Source: JAFGBH01 sp964430915 | GTDB lineage: Bacteria; Desulfobacterota; Syntrophia; Syntrophales; UBA2210 | Length of the DNA: 34,556 nt | Reading direction: 5' to 3' | Assembly (NCBI GenBank): GCA_964430915.1 | Contig: CAYSHT010000007.1 | Coordinates: forward strand, 1-34,556 | Shown here: piece after piece, positions 24,286 through 32,054 of the stretch | Layout: the number at the start of each line of letters is the position of its first letter | How positions within the stretch are numbered: position 1 is the first letter of the stretch | Made by a program: the position numbers and the translations under genes | Notes under the pieces: model-generated | Databases searched by the model: none | Told to the model about the DNA's origin: nothing | The model's input: only the letters and a program-made list of their open reading frames with translations

Positions 24286-25209
24286 TTAGCTTTTCATACC
24301 CTGGTCTGCACCACTGTCCATGACGGAGGCGATATGTTTGACCATCTGGCGGTAGACACCGGTCAGGATTTCCTGTGAGATAAAGTAGTTCGGTCTTTCC
24401 GCCGCGGCAACGGCGATAAGCCTCTGAACAGCCCCTTCAACAGTACCGATCCTGCCGTAAACCCGCTCCATAAGCGTACGGAATTTCTTTGCCGCTTCGA
24501 TGGTTTCTGAGATGAACGTTCCAGCCTCGTCGCCTTTTATGTATCCGAAATGGTCAGCGCAGAGATACTCAACGTCGAGATCCTTCAGCTTTTCAAGACT
24601 CTCCTGGAACTGCGTATAGTTGGAATTGCCGGAGGGGATTATCTCGTCTTTATAGGGAATCCCCCCTCCATCTGACGGGAAGAGAGCCTTAATGGCAGGC
24701 ACGTACGCGGAGATGGAACAGGACGAGTGTCCCGGTGTTTCCATGATATTGACCTTCATCGTACCGAGATCTATGATATCGCCTTCGGCTACCGTTATAC
24801 CCGACACATCATCCCGCCATTTTGTATCATAGGTGGACATGACGTCTTTGAAACCGAGATCCTCGTTATTCAAGTCGCTGTAGTCATTGATGGTAGTGAT
24901 CGCTTTGGGCATCTCGAGAATTTGCCATGCCCGGGCCGACGCGTAGATTTCGAGTTCGGGATTGCGTCGTTTGACAAAGGGGACGATGCCGACATGATCG
25001 AAATGGGCATGCAGGATGAGAAGTTTTCGAATTCTTGTTTCGTCGATGCCGAAGGCTTCAATCTGGCGCAGGAGATCGGGAACGATAAAGCTCATTCCTC
25101 CGCTCACAATCATTGATTCCTGCAGTCCTTCGAGGAGATAGACGCCCGATTCCTCTCTCCCGAGGTACCAGAGATTGTCGCAAACCTTTCCCGCCTCACG
25201 TATTCTCAC
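24286..25209 (-). CDS. Metallo-beta-lactamase-fold hydrolase, longer type
   Basis: The 307-residue protein has LHAHFDHVG (H67, H69, D71, H72), ETPGHSSCS, FPSDGGG (aspartate bridging the metals) and ADHFG. It also has an extra C-terminal helical region of about 80 residues (KKFRTLMERVYG...) not found in the other two MBL proteins here. The start is GTG at 25209, with GAGG about ten bases upstream. It is a possible oxidoreductase or thioesterase-like hydrolase, substrate unknown. It is preceded on the same strand by two tiny basic reading frames. Confidence 0.86.
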   Translation of the reverse strand: MRIREAGKVCDNLWYLGREESGVYLLEGLQESMIVSGGMSFIVPDLLRQIEAFGIDETRIRKLLILHAHFDHVGIVPFVKRRNPELEIYASARAWQILEMPKAITTINDYSDLNNEDLGFKDVMSTYDTKWRDDVSGITVAEGDIIDLGTMKVNIMETPGHSSCSISAYVPAIKALFPSDGGGIPYKDEIIPSGNSNYTQFQESLEKLKDLDVEYLCADHFGYIKGDEAGTFISETIEAAKKFRTLMERVYGRIGTVEGAVQRLIAVAAAERPNYFISQEILTGVYRQMVKHIASVMDSGADQGMKS

Positions 25210-25229
25210 AGCCGGTTGCCTCTTCGCTC

Positions 25230-25343
25230 CTATTTCTTCCTGTTCTTTCGTATCTTTTCCGCCTGTACCTTCTTCTTTTCACGCATCAGGCGGGAGATAT
25301 CCTTTTGTCTTCGAGTTACTTTCTCTTTTGACCGGGGGCGCAA
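25230..25343 (-). CDS. Possible 37-residue basic protein
   Basis: From TTG at 25343 a frame of 37 codons encodes a very Lys/Arg/Glu-rich chain with segments SKEKVTRRQKDISRLMREKK and EKIRKNRKK. It ends 20 bases before the start of the MBL gene. The only good ribosome site (AAGGAG, 25362-25357) is 13 bases from this TTG but exactly seven from an in-frame ATT at 25349; a stop precedes that. It may be a small RNA-binding protein like its neighbour at 25443, or a chance frame. Confidence 0.35.
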   Translation of the reverse strand: MRPRSKEKVTRRQKDISRLMREKKKVQAEKIRKNRKK

Positions 25344-25367
25344 TATAATTCAACTACTCCTTACCGG

Positions 25368-25397
25368 GAAGTCCTGCCCTGTGGGCGGGGAGCTTCA
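25368..25397. repeat. Hairpin related to the REP-like family (degenerate copy C)
   Basis: CCTGCCC (25373-25379) pairs with GGGCGGG (25383-25389) around TGT, with outer GAAG/CTTC pairs. Its right side reads CGGGGAGCTTCA, identical to the right ends of copies A and B, but the left side differs. Confidence 0.35.
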
Positions 25398-25442
25398 CAT
25401 GTAAAAAATCCGCAAAATTTTTAAGTGAAATACCAGGATGTT

Positions 25443-25511
25443 TTATTTAGTTTTCTTTTTGTGCTTGTGCTTGCGAATCTTTTTTCTTCTCTTTTTAAGA
25501 TCGTTGCTCAT
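25443..25511 (-). CDS. AURKAIP1/COX24-domain (bS22-like) mini-protein, 22 residues
   Basis: An ATG at 25511 opens a 22-codon frame whose core, LKKRRKKIRKHKHKK, is the signature of the AURKAIP1/COX24 family. In mitochondria this family is small-subunit protein mS38, and in mycobacteria the small ribosomal protein bS22. The role expected is binding 16S rRNA on the 30S subunit. It ends earlier than most homologues I recall, which run on for another ten basic residues. GGAG lies 14 bases upstream, longer than ideal. Upstream sequence is AT-rich with several TATAAT-like words. It is easily missed because of its length. Confidence 0.7.
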   Translation of the reverse strand: MSNDLKKRRKKIRKHKHKKKTK

Positions 25512-25766
25512 GTTGTATGCTGCGGCTCCTTTTTTTTCTATCGATATTTTTTATCTGCTATGACTTCTTATAGAAAGTTTGCAGAAAATACAAGATATTA
25601 ACACATATTTTAAAGATTCTTCACATAACAAAATGAGAGCAATTACCATGTCCGATGACGACATGTATGCGTAACATTATAATATTATATCATTATACTT
25701 GAGTTGATCTCCTGGTTGTCTGCCGCGGTATGGTTATCGATCATCGTCATCATTTCCCTTTCTTTT

Positions 25767-26999
25767 TTACCGAAGTTTAATAAATCTCAGCAGGATGCCG
25801 CCGGAGAGAATAAGGGCCCCCACGAGGATGAAGGCCATTGTAAAAAATCCCGCATCTCCCATAAGGCCGATAAATGTGGGGACAATGCCGGCCCCAATCA
25901 TGAAGGCGATGGGTATCGCAAGCGATACAGCGAGATTCCTGCTTTGGGGTGCAACGGTGGACGAAAGCATTGCAAACCCTGCGGGAAAGAAGCAGACAGC
26001 AAAGACGGGCTGAAGGACGACGATCAGTTTGATCCATGATGTAGGGGCAAATCCGAGCAGCATCGTCAAAGTTCCCGTGATCAGAAATACGACATGAATG
26101 GTACGGGAGGCACCGAATCTGTCGGCAGCCCAACCGCCGAGAAAGACGATAAAGAGAGTCGATACCCTCGAAAGGGCGATGATCGTATTTGCCTCAGTCC
26201 TCATGATACCGTGATCGGAAACCAGATAGAGGGGAAGCATCGAATAGATGCCCACGGTACTGCTGATAGCGAGACCGAAAAAAAATACCATGACAAAAAA
26301 AGAGGGTTTTCCTATGACAGAACTGACTGAACTGAGATTGGGGGGCTCCCCCCTGAAATCTCCGCCCCTTCCGAGGCATGCATAGGAAATTCCGACAACA
26401 AAAGAGGCAAGGCCGAGAGATCCCATCACGCAGCGCCATGAAAACCATACCATAAGCGCCTCAGCAACCAGCGGCGCCATCACAAAGGCTAAATTCGGTG
26501 CAACTTCATGGATGGCAAGGGCCTTTCCCCACTGTCGCGGATTTACCAGATCGGTAATTGTTGCGATACCAGAGGGGAGATAAATACCCGTCACGAGTCC
26601 CAGAACTAACATGCTCAGACCGAAACCCCACGCCGTTTCAGTCAGGCATACGCCCAGGAGGGTGAACCCGACGGCGATGGAAGACATGGCAATTGTCATC
26701 CTGTGTGAGATTCGTGACGAAATAAACCCTGATCCGACGAGAGAGATGAAATATCCTATGGTGATGTAGAAGAAGAAGGATCCCATCTCCCCGTGACCAA
26801 GCCCCATGTCCTTTTCAATGCTGGGAACCAGCGGAGACAGCTCTATCCGGGATATAAAATTAAGCAGGAAAATTACCGTGAGAAAGATAATGGGGGCAAG
26901 CTGCAATCGCAGTGCCGATCCGTTTTCATTCTCCCTTTTTCCTGCCTTTTCACGCAATTCCAATTCGGTATTCTCCCCTTTGCTGGGCCTGATTAACAT
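25767..26999 (-). CDS. Major facilitator superfamily transporter
   Basis: The protein has about 410 residues and roughly twelve hydrophobic segments. The loop between helices 2 and 3 (SSRISHRMTIA) and its repeat in the second half (GGWAADRFGASRT) match the MFS A-motif. The middle loop is short and charged (GRGGDFRGEPP). The family imports or exports small solutes by proton coupling; the substrate cannot be told. The start is uncertain: ATG 26999 is used. An ATG at 27017 falls in a repeated element, and a TTG at 26963 has the best ribosome site (AGGGGAG). Confidence 0.88.
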   Translation of the reverse strand: MLIRPSKGENTELELREKAGKRENENGSALRLQLAPIIFLTVIFLLNFISRIELSPLVPSIEKDMGLGHGEMGSFFFYITIGYFISLVGSGFISSRISHRMTIAMSSIAVGFTLLGVCLTETAWGFGLSMLVLGLVTGIYLPSGIATITDLVNPRQWGKALAIHEVAPNLAFVMAPLVAEALMVWFSWRCVMGSLGLASFVVGISYACLGRGGDFRGEPPNLSSVSSVIGKPSFFVMVFFFGLAISSTVGIYSMLPLYLVSDHGIMRTEANTIIALSRVSTLFIVFLGGWAADRFGASRTIHVVFLITGTLTMLLGFAPTSWIKLIVVLQPVFAVCFFPAGFAMLSSTVAPQSRNLAVSLAIPIAFMIGAGIVPTFIGLMGDAGFFTMAFILVGALILSGGILLRFIKLR

Positions 27000-27004
27000 T
27001 ATTT

Positions 27005-27099
27005 GCCAGCAAAACATGCCTTCATATATGAATATTAAAAGTGCTTCAAGTTTATTTGTGCCTATCTATCAGATCAACCAGTATCATATGTGGCCATAA
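27005..27099. repeat. Imperfect direct repeat, left copy
   Basis: It resembles 30727-30799 in the same orientation at roughly three-quarters identity. The best block is ATGAATATTAAAAGTGCTTC, beginning at 27028. The plus strand has a 23-codon open frame from 27028 (MNIKSASSLF...). The minus strand reads NKLEALLIFIYEGMFCWQ into the MFS start. Neither strand has a ribosome site. It lies between the MFS gene and the promoter of the AMIN operon. Confidence 0.55.
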
Positions 27100-27121
27100 T
27101 GGCCTGAAAATAAGTAAATGC

Positions 27122-27150
27122 TTGACACGAAATATATTTTTTTCTACATT
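27122..27150 (+). promoter_or_regulatory. Candidate promoter of the AMIN-PilZ-MinD operon
   Basis: A perfect TTGACA (27122-27127), 17 bases and TACATT (27145-27150), pointing right. The predicted start of transcription is about 27157, just before the N gap. If the scaffold join is right, it drives the genes at 27260-30696. Confidence 0.5.
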
Positions 27151-27159
27151 GTAGCGCGA

Positions 27160-27259
27160 NNNNNNNNNNNNNNNNNNNNNNNNNNNNNNNNNNNNNNNNN
27201 NNNNNNNNNNNNNNNNNNNNNNNNNNNNNNNNNNNNNNNNNNNNNNNNNNNNNNNNNNN
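27160..27259. other. Assembly gap (100 N)
   Basis: Exactly 100 undetermined bases, the conventional placeholder for a scaffold gap of unknown length. Any reading frame drawn through it is an artefact. The start of the AMIN-domain gene lies in the missing sequence. Confidence 0.98.
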
Positions 27260-28239
27260 TATCTGTTAGCAAGGCATGGGCAGTATCGATAACAGTTTGT
27301 ATAGCAATCTGTTGTGGTGTGACCACGGTAGCAAATGCCGCACTTCTACGGGCCGTGAGGGTCGGAGAACATACGGATTTTACGAGACTGGCATTTGAGT
27401 TTGACAGCCCACCGCAATATTCGCAACCGGTAATCAAAGACAAAGGCACCATCTCGGTGACCTTTCCCGAAAGCAAAGCACCCTACACGCTACCCCGCCG
27501 CACCCTTAAAAGAAATACGAGACATTTCAATACTATTGGATTCGATCAGCAGGGATCCGATTTGACTGCAGAGGTGACCGTAACATACCCTCATTTCGAG
27601 CTTAAGGCGTTTACCTTGTTGAAACCGCACCGTGTCGTGATCGACGTGTACTGGCTCGATGCGCCGCTTCAGGTAAAAATTGCCCCGCCGGCTCTCGAGA
27701 ACGTGAAAAAGCCAGCGCCACTCCCGCCTGAGGAGGCAGAACCGCAGCGGATAGAGCAGGTCTCACCATTGCCGGAGTCACAAAAAAGTGACGTTTCAGT
27801 AGAGGAAGCAGTATCGAAACTACCGGAGAAAATCACTGTTGCACCGACAGCACAAGCAAGTGACGTGCCGGTTGCGATGGCAACGCCTGAAAAGATAGCG
27901 AAGACACCTAAGGAAGATGAGGCATCGTTGCCACAGCCGGATACGGCAACTGTTTCCCGGCCTCCTGATGAAACCACGACACCGGGGACCATGAAGCTCT
28001 CGCAGGTCACGTCACGGTCCAGCAGATTGCAGGTTTATGCCGTGGTGGCGCTTATTGCCCTGAATATAATCATCATCGTTATTTTCGCAGTCATGAACCG
28101 GTCCCGTCTGCGCAGGACTGAGTTTTCCGAAAACGATGAGAACGATGAGATTGTGGAAGTGCTCGTAGAGCAGGATTATACAGTGGATTCTATCGACAAC
28201 GAGATAATCGAAAAATTTCAAAAATACGAAACATTGTAA
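27260..28239 (+). CDS. AMIN-domain envelope protein with C-terminal membrane anchor (5' end in gap)
   Basis: The 325 visible residues start inside a signal peptide (hydrophobic stretch ending in VANA, about residue 26). A beta-rich AMIN domain follows (about 30-130: LRAVRVGEHTDFTRLAFEFD, then VTFPESKAPY, ending KPHRVVIDVYWLD). Next comes a Pro/Glu/Thr-rich linker of about 120 residues, one transmembrane helix (YAVVALIALNIIIIVIFAVM) and an acidic 45-residue cytoplasmic tail. AMIN domains bind peptidoglycan or localise amidases and secretins. The layout puts AMIN in the periplasm and the tail inside, next to the cytoplasmic genes downstream. The true start codon is lost in the N gap. Confidence 0.85.
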
Positions 28240-28252
28240 TTGGGTAATCATT

Positions 28253-28564
28253 ATGGACGACGAACTTCATCCCGAACTGAATACCGGCCTTTCCGAAGAG
28301 GAACGTGACGAACTCGAAGTCCTCATTAAATCGCTTCGGGAAGACAAACTTGCAGCAGGTAATGATGTATCAGTTGACGAGCTCCGACGATATGTCGAAA
28401 CAATGGTGGAAAAGATCGTCCGTCTTTCCGATTTGATGCTGAAATTTGATGACAGAATAAAGATGCTGTATCAGATTGTGAGACTCTCCCATAAAAAGAG
28501 TGAGGCCATCAACGATCGTATTGCGACCATCACAGAATACCTAACGGGCAAAAAGAATGCGTGA
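28253..28564 (+). CDS. Small helical/coiled-coil protein of the AMIN-PilZ-MinD operon (103 residues)
   Basis: I recognise no family. The sequence is almost all helical and strongly charged. The N-terminal 35 residues are acidic (ELNTGLSEEERDELEVLIKS). Residues 45-95 show heptad-like hydrophobics (VETMVEKIVRLSDLMLKFDD...). There is no signal peptide or membrane segment, so it is cytoplasmic. It lies 13 bp after the AMIN gene, and its stop overlaps the GTG start of the next gene, so it is an integral operon member. It may bridge the AMIN tail and the downstream proteins, but that is a guess. Confidence 0.78.
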   Translation: MDDELHPELNTGLSEEERDELEVLIKSLREDKLAAGNDVSVDELRRYVETMVEKIVRLSDLMLKFDDRIKMLYQIVRLSHKKSEAINDRIATITEYLTGKKNA

Positions 28565-29742
28565 ACAGGGGGCGTATGTTTGACGATCTGACTGAAAAAC
28601 GTGATAATATAATAGGCAGTATCCTGGATGGATCACGTACTATCGGCACGGTCGAGGAATTTGAAGCAATTCTTCAGACCGATCCGGAAAATTCTTCGCT
28701 TTTGCGTGCCTACGGAGATTTCCTCGTGGGCGAAAGAATGTTCGATGAAGCGGCTGTTGTGTATAAGAAATCGGTAGGCCTTTCCGTAAAATTGGGTTCC
28801 ATTTTACAGGCAATGCTCTCCAATATCCTCCAATGGGGTGTGATCAAGGTCTCGGAAAGGGAATGCCGGTCGATTTACAGGGCACTGCATAATGTCAAAT
28901 CCGAAGAAGTTCCTGCCTTTGACTTTTTTGCGCGAATGACCTATTCGGAACTTATTGCCGTAATGGACGAGTTGGAGCAGGCCCACTTCTCTTCAGGTCA
29001 GGTCATCAGAGAACCGATCGATCCCGAGTACGACATATTTTTTATCGTCTCGGGTCTCTTGCGTGAGACTGTCAATTATTATTCAAACGAGGGGGAATTA
29101 AAACAGTTCACGGCAACCCTGGCTGAGAACATGTTCTTCGGCGATGTTTACCCCTTAGAGGAAGAAAGGATTTCACCGTCCCGCGTTGAAACAATCACCG
29201 ACGTTCAGATGCTGAGATTCTCAAAGCCCGATATCATGAGAGTGTGTCGAAAATACCCGAATATCAGATTGCTGGTCATGGAACTCTGTCAAACGCGTCG
29301 CGGATCCGAATCGCGACGATATTCACAGCTTGTCAGAACTACTACCAGGTATCAGCTTCAGACAAAAGTAACCCTGGAGATTTTCCCAATCGATAAAAAT
29401 GAGAACCCGCTCGTACTGAAGTGTATAACGGACAACGTATCAGAGGGTGGTGCCTGCATCAATATCGGCGAAAAATACTGGATCGGTTCAGCTGCCGAGC
29501 TGGTGGGTAGAAACGCAAAGATGATGATCAGCGTTCCCAAGGCATCACTCAGTTTTGAAGTGACGGGAAGCATTGTGTGGAAAAAAGAGGTGTCCCATGA
29601 AGGAGCAACGAATATCCTCGTGGGAATTCAATTTACACAGATAAGCGAAGAAGATTTTAACTTCCTCAAGAAATATTGTTATGTGGGCGACGGCGAGCAG
29701 GACATGATATACAGCCTGTGGGAATCCTATGTTAAGAAATAA
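28561..29742 (+). CDS. TPR-like / cyclic-nucleotide-binding / PilZ three-part protein
   Basis: The 393-residue cytoplasmic protein has an N-terminal TPR-like helical pair (about 30-75). Next is a cAMP-receptor-type domain (about 119-243; FFARMTYSELIAVMDEL, FFIVSGLLRETV, then FGDVYPLEEERISPSRVET, where R208 matches the phosphate-binding Arg and Asp replaces the usual Glu). Last is a PilZ domain (258-385) with both c-di-GMP motifs intact: RTTTR (259-263) and DNVSEGG (291-297). It could read one or two second messengers and act on the MinD-like ATPase downstream. The GTG at 28561 overlaps the previous stop; ATG 28576 behind GGGGG is the alternative start. Confidence 0.87.
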   Translation: MNRGRMFDDLTEKRDNIIGSILDGSRTIGTVEEFEAILQTDPENSSLLRAYGDFLVGERMFDEAAVVYKKSVGLSVKLGSILQAMLSNILQWGVIKVSERECRSIYRALHNVKSEEVPAFDFFARMTYSELIAVMDELEQAHFSSGQVIREPIDPEYDIFFIVSGLLRETVNYYSNEGELKQFTATLAENMFFGDVYPLEEERISPSRVETITDVQMLRFSKPDIMRVCRKYPNIRLLVMELCQTRRGSESRRYSQLVRTTTRYQLQTKVTLEIFPIDKNENPLVLKCITDNVSEGGACINIGEKYWIGSAAELVGRNAKMMISVPKASLSFEVTGSIVWKKEVSHEGATNILVGIQFTQISEEDFNFLKKYCYVGDGEQDMIYSLWESYVKK

Positions 29743-29772
29743 CTTTTTCGATGGGCTAACGGACAATACCGA

Positions 29773-30696
29773 ATGAAAATGGAACGGAATCTACAGATAG
29801 ATGAGTGTCCGCAGATATGGGCTGTCGGCGGGGGAAAAGGCGGAATTGGGAAGAGCACGGTAAGCATCCTGCTGGCCTTCTGGCTGGCCCGCATGGGGAA
29901 ACGGACCATTTTGGCCGACCTCGATCTTGGCGGAGCCAATCTTCATACCCTGATGGGAATTAAAAGCCCGCCCAAGACGCTGAATGATTTCGTCACCAGA
30001 AGGATCGACTCACTCGAAGAGGTGTGTATCGAGACAGATGTCGAAGACCTCCGTCTTATCTGCGGTACCAGCGATGTCCTCACAATGGCCAATCCCCATG
30101 TGGCCCAGAAAATCAAAATTATTCACCACATCCGCAAACTGGATGCCGATTATATCGTGCTGGACCTCGGGGCAGGCACCTCATTCAACGTACTCGACTT
30201 TTTTCTTGCAGCCGAGAGAAAAATCGTGGTGCTGACACCGCAGCCGACGTCGATACAGAATGCCTATTCATTCGTGAGAAATGCGGTGTATCGGCGGCTC
30301 AGCAAACTTGCCAGCCAGCAACCCGCTCTTCAGGCTCTGATAAAAAGTGCCATGGACGAGAACAACGAACTGAGAGTGCGAACGATCAGAGACCTCCTGG
30401 AGGTGGTAGAAGATATCAGCGGCAAGGAAATGATGGAAACGCTGCAAAAAGAGATTGAGGCAATTAGGCCCGCGGTGATTACCAATATGGTAACGAACAG
30501 CACCGATAAAAATGCCGGACGGGTGATCCAACTCGTGTCGGAAAAATATCTGATGATATATCCCCAAAATTATGGTGGTGTTGCTTTTGATAAGCAGATA
30601 AATCAGTTGGTTTCCGATATGGTGCCAATCACCAAGCTGATGCAATCGAGCGATGCCTTTGCGAATACCTATGATATAACTATGAAATTGCTCTAA
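29773..30696 (+). CDS. MinD/FlhG (ParA-superfamily) ATPase
   Basis: The 307-residue protein has the deviant Walker A motif GKGGIGKS (21-28) with its signature first Lys, the A' loop ADLDLGGANLHTLMG (48-62), and the Walker B-like VLDLGAG (129-135). ADLDLGGANLHT is typical of the FlhG/FleN branch that positions flagella or other polar machines. A C-terminal amphipathic membrane helix as in true MinD is not obvious. It lies 30 bp after the PilZ protein. No flhF, fliA or other flagellar gene is nearby, so the cargo is probably something else, such as the AMIN-linked envelope complex. Confidence 0.9.
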   Translation: MKMERNLQIDECPQIWAVGGGKGGIGKSTVSILLAFWLARMGKRTILADLDLGGANLHTLMGIKSPPKTLNDFVTRRIDSLEEVCIETDVEDLRLICGTSDVLTMANPHVAQKIKIIHHIRKLDADYIVLDLGAGTSFNVLDFFLAAERKIVVLTPQPTSIQNAYSFVRNAVYRRLSKLASQQPALQALIKSAMDENNELRVRTIRDLLEVVEDISGKEMMETLQKEIEAIRPAVITNMVTNSTDKNAGRVIQLVSEKYLMIYPQNYGGVAFDKQINQLVSDMVPITKLMQSSDAFANTYDITMKLL

Positions 30697-30726
30697 TTGA
30701 CGAACCTGATTTTTCCTTGATTGACG

Positions 30727-30799
30727 GCAAATCATACCTTCCAATATGAATATCAAAAGTGCTTCACCTTTGTTCATGCGTCTGTACCGGCTCAAGTAA
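30727..30799. repeat. Imperfect direct repeat, right copy
   Basis: It matches 27005-27099 in the same orientation, best over ATGAATATCAAAAGTGCTTC (from 30746). The plus strand has a 17-codon frame from 30746 (MNIKSASPLFMRLYRLK). The minus strand reads MNKGEALLIFILEGMICRQ. Several differences from the left copy are synonymous in either reading. No ribosome site precedes either frame. Confidence 0.55.
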
Positions 30800-30904
30800 A
30801 ATCATGAGAGATTGACGATTTATGCTGGCATCCTCATCTGTCCTGTTACGGCCCGGCTAAGAGAAGTGCAGATCAAACCACGGGTGCCTTCAGAAGATTT
30901 CCTG

Positions 30905-30932
30905 TTGTCACAGTGGAAAAAGTGATTATATT
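30905..30932 (+). promoter_or_regulatory. Candidate promoter of the J-domain gene
   Basis: TTGTCA (30905-30910), 16 bases and TATATT (30927-30932), both five of six to consensus. Transcription from about 30939 supports a translation start at 31033 and not at an upstream GTG (30913). Confidence 0.5.
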
Positions 30933-31032
30933 AGTGGGGAATTGGGTGTGGGGAAAGGTCTGTCACGATCCTCCCGGACATGGTATCTCTGATTCGTTCA
31001 GGGTTAGGGATTCTGAAAGGAAAAAGTTTTAC

Positions 31033-31845
31033 ATGGAACATATGGATTACTATCAGGTCCTCGGCATAGAAAAGGATGTCGAGGCGGGTGAGATTAGAGA
31101 TGCCTATCGAAAGCTCGCACTCAAGTACCATCCCGACAGGAATAACGGCGACCCGGAATCGGCAGAAAAGATGAAATCCCTAAACGAGGCCTACGCCGTC
31201 CTCTCGAACCCTCAGAAGAGGGAGGATTACGATCTGATGAGGGATCGTTACGGCTCCTCCGCTTACGGCCAGTTCAGACAGAACTACTCCGACCAGGACA
31301 TCTTCAGGGGTTCCGATATCAATAAGGTATTCGAGGAACTTGCCAAGTCATTCGGACTTCGCGGATTCGAAGATATATTCAGGGATGCATACGGAAACGG
31401 CTATCGGACCTTTGAATTCAGAAGCAACGGAATGAACGGGAGGGGATACGTCTTTACGAGCAACGTCGGGAGAGGGGGAGAAAACTCTGCCCAGATTCCA
31501 CACATGGACGGGGGACTTGGAAAGATTGTCCGTTTCGCCTTCAAAAAATTAAGCGGGATAGAACTGCCCGAAAAGGGGAGGGATATTGCCGACGTGATTC
31601 GTCTCGAACCTCGGGAAGCTAAGACAGGGGGGTCGCGCGAATACACGCACTGGGGAAGGGACAAGAAGAAAATCATGATCAAAATTCCCGCGGGTGTGAA
31701 TGACGGCCAGAAGATCAGACTTGCCGGTATGGGAGAAGACGGGAAGGGGGGTGCCGAACCGGGCGACCTCTATCTGAAAGTCCACATCAAAAAACCTATC
31801 CTTGAAGAAATCAAGGGCTTTATAAACAACATCATAAATAAGTAA
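31033..31845 (+). CDS. J-domain co-chaperone (DnaJ/CbpA-like, no zinc finger)
   Basis: The 270-residue protein has an N-terminal J-domain (5-72) with the HPD motif at 33-35, which stimulates the Hsp70 ATPase. A Gly/Phe/Arg-rich linker follows (75-160), with repeated FRG, GFED and NGYRTF. A single C-terminal substrate-binding domain resembles DnaJ CTD II (about 187-255; IKIPAGVNDGQKIRLAGMG, PGDLYLKV). The zinc-finger region and CTD I of full DnaJ are missing, so it is a type B/C protein with only one substrate domain. The ATG at 31033 follows AAGGA at 11 bases; another at 31042 is possible. A promoter precedes it, so it need not be part of the PilZ-MinD operon. Confidence 0.9.
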   Translation: MEHMDYYQVLGIEKDVEAGEIRDAYRKLALKYHPDRNNGDPESAEKMKSLNEAYAVLSNPQKREDYDLMRDRYGSSAYGQFRQNYSDQDIFRGSDINKVFEELAKSFGLRGFEDIFRDAYGNGYRTFEFRSNGMNGRGYVFTSNVGRGGENSAQIPHMDGGLGKIVRFAFKKLSGIELPEKGRDIADVIRLEPREAKTGGSREYTHWGRDKKKIMIKIPAGVNDGQKIRLAGMGEDGKGGAEPGDLYLKVHIKKPILEEIKGFINNIINK

Positions 31846-32054
31846 TATCTGATAGGAGACGGGTTCACATTTTGCATCGTCATTTCAGGCGAGGCGAAGT
31901 CGTCTCAATCCGCATTTCTTAGTTCAGCCAAAACAGAAATCCGTTCTTAACTCCGCCTGCTAATCTTCGGAATCAATTCAGAGTAAAAATCAATTATTAC
32001 CATTACAAATAGAAATAATTATAGATTAATTTGCAATTTGCACAAACTAGCCAA

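Larger units (their letters stand above)
30697..31032. other. 336-bp intergenic region between MinD-like and J-domain genes
   Basis: It holds the right copy of the direct repeat (30727-30799), a promoter for the J-domain gene (30905-30932) and an untranslated leader of about 95 bases. I see no terminator hairpin after the MinD-like gene. A long minus-strand frame that overlaps the MinD-like gene from here is a shadow. Confidence 0.5.

Noticed and set aside
27118..28239. Reading frame drawn through the N gap as a single protein
   Set aside because: The frame on the left is a chance run inside a promoter, and the 34 undetermined codons are placeholders. Only the part right of the gap is real.
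30268..30795. 175-codon minus-strand frame overlapping the MinD-like gene
   Set aside because: It is antisense to a well-supported ATPase gene and shows no family motifs. Only its first residues coincide with the direct repeat.
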